Shown here piece by piece: positions 8,691 through 16,376 of a stretch of 64,000 nucleotides of DNA. The notes under the pieces were generated by a model. It did not search any database, was not told where the DNA came from, and saw only the letters and a program-made list of their open reading frames with translations. The DNA comes from Streptomyces roseifaciens (GTDB lineage Bacteria > Actinomycetota > Actinomycetes > Streptomycetales > Streptomycetaceae), in contig NZ_LNBE01000004.1 of NCBI RefSeq assembly GCF_001445655.1, positions 2,108,001 to 2,172,000 of the forward strand, written 5' to 3'. Made by a program: the position numbers and the translations under genes. Position 1 is the stretch's first letter. Each line of letters begins with the position of its first letter.

Positions 8691-10259
8691 TCAGTCGCCG
8701 GACGGGCTTCTTTCCCCACCGGCGTTCAGCTCGCGCAGCGACTCGCGGCTCAGGCCGAACGCGTACGTCGCCACGAACCCCGCCGCGTAGCCCACCAGCA
8801 GGCCCGCCCCGTAGACCGCCACCGCCCGGACCGGGCCGTGGCCGCCCTGCAGCAGCGGGAACAGGGCCCAGCCCGACGGGCCGATGGCCGTCGAGCCGAC
8901 CGTGTCGCCCAGCTGCCCCAGCAGTCCCACGAACGCTCCTCCGAACGCGCCGCCGATGCAGGCGGTGACGAACGGGCGGCCCAGCGGCAGGGAGACGCCG
9001 TAGATCAAAGGCTCGCCGATGCCCAGGAGCCCGGCCGGCATTGCGAACCGGATCGTCCGGCGCACCGAGGTGTTGTGCGACAGGCGGACGTAGAGGGCGA
9101 GGGCCGCGCCCACCTGGCCGGCGCCCGCCATCGCGAGGATCGGCAGCAGCACCGTGTGGCCCTGCTGCTGGATCAGGGTCGTGTGGATGGGGATGAGGGC
9201 CTGGTGCAGGCCCAGCATCACCAGCGGCAGGAACAGCCCGCCGAGGACGAAGCCCGCCGCCGCCCCGCCGTTCGCGAGCAGCCAGTCGGCGAAGTGCCCG
9301 ATGGCCGTGGCGACCTCGCCCGCCGCGTACATCAGCCCGTACAGCGTGACCAGGCCCGCGACCAGGACCGTCACCGTCGGGGTGACCAGCACGTCCAGGG
9401 CCTCGGGGACGCGGCGCCGGCACCACCGTTCGACGTGCGCGGCGAGCAGGGCCGCGGCCAGCGCACCGAGCACCCCGCCCTGGCCGGGTACGAGCTTCTC
9501 GCCGAACGCGGTCACCCGGTCCACGCCGGGGAAGACGATGATCGCCGCGACGGCCCCGCCCAGGACGGGGGTGCCGCCGAACTCCTTCGCCGTGTTGTAG
9601 CCGACGAAGACCGCGATCAGGGACATGAAGCCCGACGCGCACGCGGTCAGCGCGGGGGCCAGCGCGGGCAGCCAGTGGAGGTTGGCGAGCAGCCCGGCCA
9701 GGCCCGCCACGATGCCGCAGCCGATCAGGGCGGGGATCAGCGGGACGAAGATCTGGGCGATCCGGCGCAGGAACTCCTTGGCCGGGGTGGCGTTGCGGGC
9801 CTTGCGCTCGGCCCGGAGCGCCGCGCCGCGCTCGGCCAGCGTCTCCGCGGTGACGGCCTCTCCGGTGACGGCCTCTCCGGTGACCGCCTCCCCGGTGACG
9901 GTCTCTCCGGTGACCGTTTCTGCGGTGACCGCTGCCGCGGTGGCCGCCTCCACGTGCCGCGCGAGCTCCGGCGCGACCTTGGCCACCGCGCCCGGACCGA
10001 GCACGATCTGGAGGGCCGCGCCGTCCTCGACGATGCCCAGCACCCCCGGAAGGGCCCGCAGTTCGCCGCGCCGGACGGCCGACGGGTCCCGGACGGTCAC
10101 CCGCAGCCGCGTCATGCAGTTCGTGACGGAGGTGAGGTTGCCGACGCCGCCGAGGAGGGGCAGGAGCGCGGCCGCCGTGCCGGCGCCGCGGCCGCGCTCC
10201 CCTCTCGGGCCGTCGTCCGGCGCGTCCGGAGGGTCCGGTGCCATGGTGCGGCTACCCAT
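8691..10259 (-). CDS. murP: PTS transporter EIIBC, probably N-acetylmuramic acid specific
   Basis: 522 aa. The N-terminal EIIB domain (about residues 25-105) has the phosphorylatable cysteine in TNCMTRLRV (Cys48). A repeat-rich linker follows, then a membrane EIIC domain with about ten hydrophobic segments and the GIGEPLIYGV motif of the sucrose/glucoside EIIC family. It imports and phosphorylates a sugar. Specificity for MurNAc is inferred from the overlapping murQ etherase gene: the ATG at 10259 overlaps the murQ stop by 8 nt, implying translational coupling. An internal ATG at 10244 is possible. No EIIA domain is present, so EIIA must be supplied in trans. Confidence 0.85.
   Translation of the reverse strand: MGSRTMAPDPPDAPDDGPRGERGRGAGTAAALLPLLGGVGNLTSVTNCMTRLRVTVRDPSAVRRGELRALPGVLGIVEDGAALQIVLGPGAVAKVAPELARHVEAATAAAVTAETVTGETVTGEAVTGEAVTGEAVTAETLAERGAALRAERKARNATPAKEFLRRIAQIFVPLIPALIGCGIVAGLAGLLANLHWLPALAPALTACASGFMSLIAVFVGYNTAKEFGGTPVLGGAVAAIIVFPGVDRVTAFGEKLVPGQGGVLGALAAALLAAHVERWCRRRVPEALDVLVTPTVTVLVAGLVTLYGLMYAAGEVATAIGHFADWLLANGGAAAGFVLGGLFLPLVMLGLHQALIPIHTTLIQQQGHTVLLPILAMAGAGQVGAALALYVRLSHNTSVRRTIRFAMPAGLLGIGEPLIYGVSLPLGRPFVTACIGGAFGGAFVGLLGQLGDTVGSTAIGPSGWALFPLLQGGHGPVRAVAVYGAGLLVGYAAGFVATYAFGLSRESLRELNAGGERSPSGD
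9840..9929 (-). repeat. Six 15-bp tandem repeats in the murP interdomain linker
   Basis: Residues 111-140 of MurP are six copies of the pentapeptide VT(A/G)E(T/A), encoded by near-identical 15-nt units. The array keeps the frame and lies exactly between the EIIB and EIIC domains, so copy-number changes would only alter linker length. Confidence 0.85.
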
Positions 10260-11433
10260 GTGCCGTTTGGAGGGCCGTGCGCAGGTGACCGCCCGACTCG
10301 TCCAGGAGGCGCGCGGCCGTGCGCCCGTCGACTCCGCCGAGGACGACGAGGATGGCGTGCTTCACCTCGCCGCCGGTCTCCGTCAGGGCGGCCTCTATCT
10401 CCTGCTCGGAGGCGCCCGTGGCCAGGGCGACGATCTGCCGGGAGCGGGCACGCAGCTTGTCGTTGGTGGCCCGCACGTCGACCATCAGGTTCCCGTACGT
10501 CTTGCCGAGCCGGATCATGGTGATCGTCGAGAGCATGTTGAGGACGAGCTTCTGGGCGGTGCCGGCCTTCAGCCGGGTCGAGCCGGTGAGCAGCTCGGGG
10601 CCGACGACGACCTCGATGGCGTGGTCGGCCGCCCGGCCGAGGGGCGAACCGGCGTTGCAGGACACGCCGATGGTCAGCGCCCCGGCGGCGCGGGCGTGCT
10701 CGACGGCCCCGACCGCGTAGGGGGTGCGGCCGGACGCGGAGATGCCGACGACGGTGTCGGCCGGGCCGACACCGAGGGCGGCCAGGTCGCCCGCGGCCAG
10801 CTCCAGGCTGTCCTCGGCGCCTTCGACGGCGGTGACGAGCGCCGTCGCGCCGCCCGCGATCACGCCCATGACCTGCGAGGGGTCGGTGTTGAAGGTCGGC
10901 GGGCACTCGCTGGCGTCGAGCACGCCGAGGCGGCCGGCGGTGCCCGCGCCCGCGTAGACGAGCCGGCCGCCGCGGGCCATCCGGGCGGCGGTGGCGTCGA
11001 TGGCGGCGGCGATCTCGGGCAGCCGGGCCGCGACGGCGGCGGGGACGCCGGCGTCCTCGCCGTTCATGATCCTGGCGATGTCGAGGGTGGGCAGCCGGTC
11101 GATGTCCGCGAGGTCGGGGCGGAAGGCCTCGGTGGTGAGGGCGGCGAGCTCGCTGCGGAGGGCGCTGCGCGCCCGCGATGCCGGGTCCGGCGAGGCGCCG
11201 GACGGTGCGGAGGCGCCCGGCGGGGCGGGGGTGCCGGATGCCGTGGCCGGGCCGGACGGCGTGGCTGGGCCGGATGGCGTGGACGAGCCTGTCCGCGCGG
11301 GCGCCTCCGCGCCGGACGTCGCGGGAGCGCCCGGCCCGGCGGCCGTGCCGGACGGCACCGGCGGGTCGGACGGCGCGGGGGAAGCGGCCGCGGCTGCGGC
11401 TGATGCGGATGACGAAGCAGAAGAAGAGGCCAT
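10252..11433 (-). CDS. murQ: N-acetylmuramic acid 6-phosphate etherase
   Basis: 393 aa. It cleaves the lactyl ether of MurNAc 6-phosphate to GlcNAc 6-phosphate and D-lactate, a step in peptidoglycan recycling. The SIS-type core begins near residue 90 and shows IMNGEDAGVPAAV, AGAGTAGRLGVLDASECPPT, VVGISASGRTPYA and LKAGTAQKLVLNMLST, all MurQ hallmarks. The first ~75 residues are an unusual Ser/Ala/Pro/Gly-rich tail, so the true start could be internal, but the ATG at 11433 has an AAGGAAAG box 12 nt upstream. It lies between the RpiR regulator and murP in one operon. Confidence 0.9.
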   Translation of the reverse strand: MASSSASSSASAAAAAASPAPSDPPVPSGTAAGPGAPATSGAEAPARTGSSTPSGPATPSGPATASGTPAPPGASAPSGASPDPASRARSALRSELAALTTEAFRPDLADIDRLPTLDIARIMNGEDAGVPAAVAARLPEIAAAIDATAARMARGGRLVYAGAGTAGRLGVLDASECPPTFNTDPSQVMGVIAGGATALVTAVEGAEDSLELAAGDLAALGVGPADTVVGISASGRTPYAVGAVEHARAAGALTIGVSCNAGSPLGRAADHAIEVVVGPELLTGSTRLKAGTAQKLVLNMLSTITMIRLGKTYGNLMVDVRATNDKLRARSRQIVALATGASEQEIEAALTETGGEVKHAILVVLGGVDGRTAARLLDESGGHLRTALQTAHG

Positions 11434-11477
11434 GGGCGGACGGCTCTTTCCTTGCGTGCCGGGCGGGCCGGCTTCGG

Positions 11478-12446
11478 TCAGCGCGGGGAGCGCGGGGCGT
11501 GGCGGTGGGCGAGCGCTTCGTACGAGGCGGACAGGGCCGGCGCCGCGGACTCGTACGTCCGCTGGGCGACGCCGATGAACAGGCAGTCCACCACGAGGAG
11601 CTGACTGGTGCGGCTCGACATGGCCGCGGGGCGCAGCTCGCTCTCCCGGGCGGAGGAGGTGGTGAGCACGTGGTCCGCGTACTGGGCGATCCCGCTCTCC
11701 GGGCGGCCGGTGATCGCGAGCGTCGTCGCGCCGTGCTCGAAGGCGACCCGCAGCGGTTCGATGACGTCGGTGGTGCGGCCGGAGTGGGTGATGGCGACGG
11801 CGACGTCGCCCGCGCGCAGCTGGACGGCGTTGGTGACGGCCAGGTGCGGGTCGGCCGGGGCGTGGGCGATCAGGCCGATGCGGAGCAGCTTCTGGACGAG
11901 GTCCTGGCCGACGAGGTTGGAGGCGCCGATGCCGTAGACGTCGATGCGCCGGGCGCCGGCGAGCGCCGCCACCGCGGCCTCCAGCTGCGCGGTGTCGAGG
12001 GCGGCGGCGGTGTCCGCCAGGCACTGCGCCTCCTCCTGGGCGAGCTTGGCGACGACGGCGGGCAGCGGGTCGTCGACCGCGATGTCGGCGGTGACGGCCG
12101 GGGCGCGGCCGGCCGCCTGCTCGGCGGCGAGCGCGGCGAGGGCGAGCCGCAGGTCGCGGTAGCCCGGATAGCCGAGGATGCGGGCGGTGCGCACGACGGT
12201 GGCCTCGCTCGTGCCGGTGCGCTCCGCGAGGCCGGTGACGGTGAGGGCGGCGGAGCCCGCGGGGTCGCTCGCCACGGTCTCGGCGACGCGCTGCATCGAG
12301 CGGGTCATGGAGGGGGCGAGCGTACGGACCTTGGCGGCGAGGGCACCGGGGGCGGGGGCGCCGCGGGCGGGCGGCGCGGCGGGGGCGTCGGCCGGCGCGG
12401 GGACCGCACGGTCGCCGCCGGTAGTTTCTTTCAGTTTGCTGCTCAC
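11478..12446 (-). CDS. RpiR-family transcriptional regulator of the mur operon
   Basis: 322 aa. It has an N-terminal RpiR helix-turn-helix (MTRSMQRVAE...LTVTGLAERTGTSEATVVRTARILG) and a C-terminal SIS domain with YGIGASNLVGQDLVQKL and VAVAITHSGRTTDVIEPL. RpiR proteins sense sugar phosphates; with murQ and murP directly downstream the ligand is probably MurNAc 6-phosphate or a related amino-sugar phosphate. The GTG start at 12446 was chosen because conserved sequence begins shortly after it and upstream sequence is the divergent promoter. A likely autoregulatory operator overlaps this start. Confidence 0.85.
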   Translation of the reverse strand: MSSKLKETTGGDRAVPAPADAPAAPPARGAPAPGALAAKVRTLAPSMTRSMQRVAETVASDPAGSAALTVTGLAERTGTSEATVVRTARILGYPGYRDLRLALAALAAEQAAGRAPAVTADIAVDDPLPAVVAKLAQEEAQCLADTAAALDTAQLEAAVAALAGARRIDVYGIGASNLVGQDLVQKLLRIGLIAHAPADPHLAVTNAVQLRAGDVAVAITHSGRTTDVIEPLRVAFEHGATTLAITGRPESGIAQYADHVLTTSSARESELRPAAMSSRTSQLLVVDCLFIGVAQRTYESAAPALSASYEALAHRHAPRSPR

Positions 12447-12465
12447 CTTTTGAAAGGTATTTTCA
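12445..12465. promoter_or_regulatory. Candidate RpiR operator
   Basis: Two overlapping symmetric motifs: ACCTTT-TG-AAAGGT (12445-12458) and TGAAA-GGTAT-TTTCA (12451-12465). The second has the TGAAA/TTTCA form reported for some RpiR-family operators. It lies in the divergent promoter region between the regulator and the gene at 12501, so it could control both. Confidence 0.5.
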
Positions 12466-12500
12466 GGGTGGTGAGCCGTCAACCGCCCCTGTCCGGGACA

Positions 12501-12869
12501 ATGGACCGTATGGAGCTCGAACAAACGCTGCACACGGCGCGCGCCCTGATCCTCGCCGACCTGGTCGCGGGTGATGTGGCGGAGGCCGATGTCGTCTCGC
12601 TCGTCGAGGACGCGGTGGCGCAGCGGCGCTGGTGGGTCGAGCAATGGCCGGAGGGTGCCGGGTTCGTGGTCGGGCTGATAGCCCAGGACGTCCAGGACGC
12701 CCTGCTGGAGCGGTACGGCCGCTGGCCGCTGTGCCCGGTCTGCACTCGATCCGGTGACCTGCACGCCCTGGAGGTCGAGCCGGAGCTGGGGCCCGACCCG
12801 CACTGGGCCTGCACCAAGCAGACGGTCCTGGTCGCACCCGTCGGCTCGCTCGCCGACGCCCTGCGGTGA
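12501..12869 (+). CDS. Conserved hypothetical protein with CPVC motif
   Basis: 122 aa. Function not recognised. The N-terminal half is an acidic helical region (LILADLVAGDVAEADVVSLVEDAV). The C-terminal half has PLCPVCTRSGD followed by a lone Cys in HWACTKQ, suggesting a small zinc site. Two in-frame ATGs (12501 and 12510) are candidate starts; CCGGGA precedes the first. Transcribed divergently from the RpiR gene and 10 nt upstream of the DUF4031 gene, with which it probably forms an operon. Confidence 0.8.
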   Translation: MDRMELEQTLHTARALILADLVAGDVAEADVVSLVEDAVAQRRWWVEQWPEGAGFVVGLIAQDVQDALLERYGRWPLCPVCTRSGDLHALEVEPELGPDPHWACTKQTVLVAPVGSLADALR

Positions 12870-12879
12870 GGCGCCGCCG

Positions 12880-13146
12880 ATGACGCTCTACATCGACCCG
12901 CCCGTCTGGCCCGGGCACGGCCGCATGTGGTCACACCTGATCAGCGATGTGTCGTACGACGAACTGCACGCCTTCGCCGCGCGGCTCGGCGCTCCCGCCC
13001 GCGCTTTCGACCGCGATCACTACGACGTGCCGTCGACGTCCTACGGGGACGCCGTGCGGCTGGGCGCGGTGGAGGCGAGCAGCAAGGAGCTGGTGCGGCT
13101 GCTGGCGGGCGCGGGGTTGCGGCGGCCGAAGCACGAGCGGCCGTAG
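12880..13146 (+). CDS. DUF4031 domain-containing protein
   Basis: 88 aa. Matches the small DUF4031 family: it opens with MTLYIDPPVWPGHGRMWSHL, continues with SDVSYDELHAFAARLG and ends with a GLRRPK motif. The His/Tyr/Asp-rich conserved face suggests an enzyme or binding protein, but no function is known. It follows the preceding gene after 10 nt. A 15-nt tandem array starts at its stop codon. Confidence 0.85.
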   Translation: MTLYIDPPVWPGHGRMWSHLISDVSYDELHAFAARLGAPARAFDRDHYDVPSTSYGDAVRLGAVEASSKELVRLLAGAGLRRPKHERP

Positions 13147-13214
13147 CCGGTGCGGTCGTGGTCCGTGCAGTCGTGGTCCGTGCGGGCGTAGCCCGTGTGG
13201 CCGCGGGCCGTGCA
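13140..13214. repeat. Five imperfect 15-nt tandem repeats
   Basis: Units start at 13140, 13155, 13170, 13185 and 13200, with the two central ones reading GTCGTGGTCCGTGCA/G. The array begins over the DUF4031 stop codon and fills the convergent gap before the HD-domain gene. Confidence 0.75.
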
Positions 13215-13223
13215 GGTGCGCGG

Positions 13224-13886
13224 TCAGTCGGCCAGCAGGCCCAGTTCGGTGCTGAGGTTGTGGCGCGCGACCGCCTCCCAGCGGTCGTAGCCCAGCGGCG
13301 TGCGGAAGAGCCGCGGCAGGTCCAGGAGCTGCCGCAGCACGGTGGAGCGCCCCTCGCGGAAGGCCGCGTCCGGCACGAAGCCGTACTCCTCGCGGACGGC
13401 GGCGGCGTAGGCCGCGTACTCCTGCGGGGAGCCCGCGAGCACGGCCAGGTCGGCGTCGGAGAGCACTTCGCCGTCCCGGTCGCCGGCCGCCGGGGCGTGG
13501 CCGACGGTCAGCCGTACGAGGCGGGCGACCTCGGCCGTACGGGCGGCGCCGATGCCCAGCTCGGGCAGGGCGCGCTCGGCCAGGTGGGCGCTGCGCTCCT
13601 CGTTCTCGGAGCGGTCGGGGCGGTAGACCGCGTCGTGGAACCAGGCGGCGAGGCGTACCGCGTCCGGGTCGTCGGCGTGCGCGGCCAGCTCCTCGACCCG
13701 GTCCAGGACCGCCACCAGGTGATCGACGGTGTGGTAGCGGCGCTGCGGCTCCGACCAGCGGCGCAGCAGGTCGTCGGCGTACGGGCCGGGGTCCGGGGAG
13801 GTCGCGCCGCCGCGGGCGCGGTCCACGGTCTCCTGCCAGCGGATGCGCAGGGCGGGGCCGGACGGGTGCTCGGTCGTAGCTGCCAT
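13224..13886 (-). CDS. HD-domain metal-dependent phosphohydrolase-like protein
   Basis: 220 aa. The HD signature is complete: first His in RYHTVDHL, the HD pair in AAWFHDAVY, and a distal Asp in LSDADLAVLAG. These ligands coordinate a divalent metal in phosphohydrolases acting on nucleotides or related esters. The substrate is not known. Start ATG at 13886. It is convergent with DUF4031 and divergent from cutC with a 59-nt gap. Confidence 0.85.
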   Translation of the reverse strand: MAATTEHPSGPALRIRWQETVDRARGGATSPDPGPYADDLLRRWSEPQRRYHTVDHLVAVLDRVEELAAHADDPDAVRLAAWFHDAVYRPDRSENEERSAHLAERALPELGIGAARTAEVARLVRLTVGHAPAAGDRDGEVLSDADLAVLAGSPQEYAAYAAAVREEYGFVPDAAFREGRSTVLRQLLDLPRLFRTPLGYDRWEAVARHNLSTELGLLAD

Positions 13887-13945
13887 GGGGCCAATTGTGG
13901 GGCACCGCTTTTGGCGCGGGGCCCCCGTATGGCAGGCTGTGCAAT

Positions 13946-14644
13946 ATGTCTAGACCAATTCTTGAGGTGATCGCGCTCGGTCCGCGGGACGCGGTGGCGG
14001 CGCAGGACGGCGGGGCGGACCGCCTCGAACTGGTCACCGACATGGCCGCGGACGGGCTCACCCCGCCCCTGGAGACCTTCACCGCCGTGCGGGACGCCGT
14101 CCGCATCCCCGTGCGCGTCATGCTGCGCGCCGCCGACGGCTTCTCCGCGGGTGACGCGGCGGCCCTGGACGCCCTGTGCGACCGGGCCCGCGCGCTGGTC
14201 GCGGAAGGCGCCTCGGAGTTCGTCCTCGGCTTCCTCGCCGACGACGGCCGCGCCGACCTCACGGCCGTCGCCGCGCTCGCCGACGCGATCGGGCCGCGGG
14301 CGCGCTGGACGTTCCACCGCGCCATCGACCGGGCGGCCGACCGCGACGCCCTGCGCAAGCAGCTCGCCGACCTGCCCGGCCTGGACACGTACCTGACGGC
14401 GGGCTCCGCCGCCGGCGTCGACGACGGCCTCGCCACGCTCGTCGCGGAGGCGGGCCGGGCCGACGAGCCCGGCTACGAGCCGCGGATCATGGTCGGCGGC
14501 GGGCTGCAGCTCAAGCACCTGCCGGTGCTGCGCGGGGCCGGGATCTCCGCCTTCCACATCGGCGGCGCCGCTCGGCCGGACGGGTGGGGCGGGCCGGTGG
14601 ACGCCGGTGCGGTGCGGACGTGGCGGGAGGCGCTGGACGCGTAG
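13946..14644 (+). CDS. cutC: CutC-family copper homeostasis protein
   Basis: 232 aa TIM-barrel protein. Family marks are LEVIALGPRDAVAAQDGGADRLEL near the start, RVMLR and a C-terminal IMVGGGL...FHIGGAAR. CutC proteins are linked to copper tolerance in some bacteria, though the biochemical role is uncertain. The ATG at 13946 follows AATATG without a strong ribosome site, so it may be nearly leaderless. A compact terminator separates it from the convergent MFS gene. Confidence 0.88.
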   Translation: MSRPILEVIALGPRDAVAAQDGGADRLELVTDMAADGLTPPLETFTAVRDAVRIPVRVMLRAADGFSAGDAAALDALCDRARALVAEGASEFVLGFLADDGRADLTAVAALADAIGPRARWTFHRAIDRAADRDALRKQLADLPGLDTYLTAGSAAGVDDGLATLVAEAGRADEPGYEPRIMVGGGLQLKHLPVLRGAGISAFHIGGAARPDGWGGPVDAGAVRTWREALDA

Positions 14645-14650
14645 GGCGAT

Positions 14651-14667
14651 CCGGGGCTCCGCCCCGG
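14651..14667. terminator. Bidirectional terminator between cutC and MFS gene
   Basis: CCGGGGC-TCC-GCCCCGG, 7-bp stem with 3-nt loop, followed by TCCTCAAACGCCGGAC, a phrase very common at Streptomyces gene ends. It lies in the 33-nt gap between convergent genes. Confidence 0.7.
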
Positions 14668-14677
14668 GCCCCGGTCC

Positions 14678-15913
14678 TCAAACGCCGGACGCGCTTGAAT
14701 TCTGCTGGGCCCGGTTCTCGGCTGCGGGCCCGGCCGGGGTCCGCGTGCGGCCTGCTCCCGAAGCTGCGGCAGCTGTCGCAGCCGGCCTCGTCGTCGCTGC
14801 CGACATCCCCAGCGCCACCAGCGCCAGCGCCGACGCCCCCAGCGGGAACCAGCGCTCTCCCAGGAGTGCCATCGCCAGGCTGCCCGTCCCGCCGCCCGCG
14901 GCCATGCCCAGGTACAGCGCGCTGCTGTTGAGGGAGAGCAGCAGCGGTGCGTCGGCGGGGCGCAGGGAGGCCAGGCGGTGGGGCTGGGCCACCGAGACCG
15001 ACCAGCCTGCGAGCGGCACCACCAGCGCGTAGACGAGCGCGCCCGTCATCGTCCGGCCCAGCCACGGCAGCGCTGCGAAGAACACCGCCGAGACCACGCT
15101 GCCGACCAGCAGGACCTTGCGGACGCCCCAGCGGTCCACGACGTGGCCGCCGAGCCAGCTGCCCGCGACCGAGGCGACGCCCGTCACCAGCAGGATGGTG
15201 CTCAGCCGGTCCGCGTCGCCGCCCGTCGCCGGGTGGACGGCCGTGCCCAGGTAGATGTAGACGGACTGGAACGCCATGAAGAAGGCGAAGGTCGTCGCCG
15301 CGGCGGCCAGGACGCGCCCGTCGCGCAGCGGGGCGAGCCGGTCCCGCAGGCCCACCGTCCGGGCGGGCGCGGGCAGTTCGCGGAGGAAGACGGCCAGGCC
15401 CAGCAGGGCCACGGCACCGAGCGCGGTGACGAGCCACATGGTCAGCCGCCAGTCCGCCCGGCCCACGTAGGTGCCGAGCGGCACGCCCAGGGCCGTGGCC
15501 ACGGTCATCCCGCCGAGCACGGTCGCGATGGCCCGGCCGCGCCGCTCCGGCGGGACGAGGGTGGTGGCGGCCGCGCTGGCGTTCGGGCTGTAGAGGGCGG
15601 CTCCGGCGGCGGCCAGGACGCGGGTCGCGAGAAGCGTCGGGTAGTCGGGTGCGAGGGCGCTCAGGGCGTTCGCGGCGGTGAACACGGCGAGTGCCGTGAG
15701 CAGCAGGCGGCGGCGCGGCCAGCGGGCGGTCGCGGCGGCGAGGACCGGGGCGAGCAGCGCGTACGCGAGCGCGAAGACCGTCACCACCTGGCCGGCCGCC
15801 AGGACGGAGACGCCGAGGTCGTCGGCCACCCGGCCGAGGATGCCGGCCATGACCATGGTGTCGGTGCCCACGGCAAAGGTGCCGAGGGCGAGCAGAAGCA
15901 GTCGCAGACGCAC
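14678..15913 (-). CDS. MFS drug/sugar exporter
   Basis: 411 aa with about twelve hydrophobic segments. It looks like the DHA1-type efflux family: GTDTMVMAGILGRVADDLGVS near the start and RWPRRRLLL in the loop after TM2. A GTG at 15913 with AAGGGGGA 6-7 nt upstream is the best start; the frame continues upstream but without support. The C-terminal ~40 residues are a soluble Ala/Pro/Thr-rich tail. Divergent from an ArsR-family gene whose candidate operators lie between them, so expression is probably repressor-controlled. Substrate not predictable. Confidence 0.85.
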   Translation of the reverse strand: MRLRLLLLALGTFAVGTDTMVMAGILGRVADDLGVSVLAAGQVVTVFALAYALLAPVLAAATARWPRRRLLLTALAVFTAANALSALAPDYPTLLATRVLAAAGAALYSPNASAAATTLVPPERRGRAIATVLGGMTVATALGVPLGTYVGRADWRLTMWLVTALGAVALLGLAVFLRELPAPARTVGLRDRLAPLRDGRVLAAAATTFAFFMAFQSVYIYLGTAVHPATGGDADRLSTILLVTGVASVAGSWLGGHVVDRWGVRKVLLVGSVVSAVFFAALPWLGRTMTGALVYALVVPLAGWSVSVAQPHRLASLRPADAPLLLSLNSSALYLGMAAGGGTGSLAMALLGERWFPLGASALALVALGMSAATTRPAATAAAASGAGRTRTPAGPAAENRAQQNSSASGV

Positions 15914-15947
15914 AGGATCCCCCTTCGAGACGCACCGTTGGATGCTC

Positions 15948-15988
15948 GTCAAACAATTGGGGATGGGTGGATAATTGTCAAACAATTG
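15948..15988. promoter_or_regulatory. Direct/inverted repeat operator between MFS and ArsR genes
   Basis: GTCAAACAATTG occurs twice (15948-15959 and 15977-15988), 29 bp apart, about three helical turns. The second copy is also the right half of a perfect inverted repeat AATTGT-CAA-ACAATT (15973-15987). AT-rich against the background and placed between divergent starts, it is the obvious binding site for the ArsR-family protein. Confidence 0.75.
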
Positions 15989-16013
15989 CCGGGGGGCGAG
16001 GAGGGAAGAGCAC

Positions 16014-16343
16014 ATGCAGGGCGAGTGGCTGCCGCAGCCCGCGGCCGAGGACATCCGGCTGGTGAGAGTGCTGCACGCGCTCGGCGACCCGGTGCGCCTG
16101 CAGCTCCTGTCGGTCTACTTGAGGGGCCAGGAGTTCGACTGCGACCTGAGCGGGCTCGGCCTGGACCACCTGCACAAGTCCACGGTGTCGCACCACATGA
16201 AGGTCCTGCGCGAGGCGGGGGTGACCTCGACGCGCGTCTCCGGCCGCAACCGGTTCGTGAAGCTGCGGCGGGTGGATCTCGACAAGCGGTTCCCCGGGCT
16301 GCTGGACGCCCTGCTCAGGGGGTTGGAGGGGGAGGCCTCGTAG
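16014..16343 (+). CDS. ArsR-family winged-helix repressor
   Basis: 109 aa. Standard ArsR fold: VRVLHALGDPVRLQLLSVY, then a recognition helix in HKSTVSHHMKVLREAGV and a wing GRNRFVKLRR. The metal-binding ELCVCDL motif of true arsenic sensors is absent; the corresponding stretch reads EFDCDLSGLGL with a single Cys. The effector may therefore be an organic compound exported by the divergent MFS protein. Start ATG at 16014 after GGGAAGAG. Confidence 0.88.
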   Translation: MQGEWLPQPAAEDIRLVRVLHALGDPVRLQLLSVYLRGQEFDCDLSGLGLDHLHKSTVSHHMKVLREAGVTSTRVSGRNRFVKLRRVDLDKRFPGLLDALLRGLEGEAS

Positions 16344-16376
16344 GGCCTCCCGGGCAGGGGTCCTGCGCGGCGGGGG

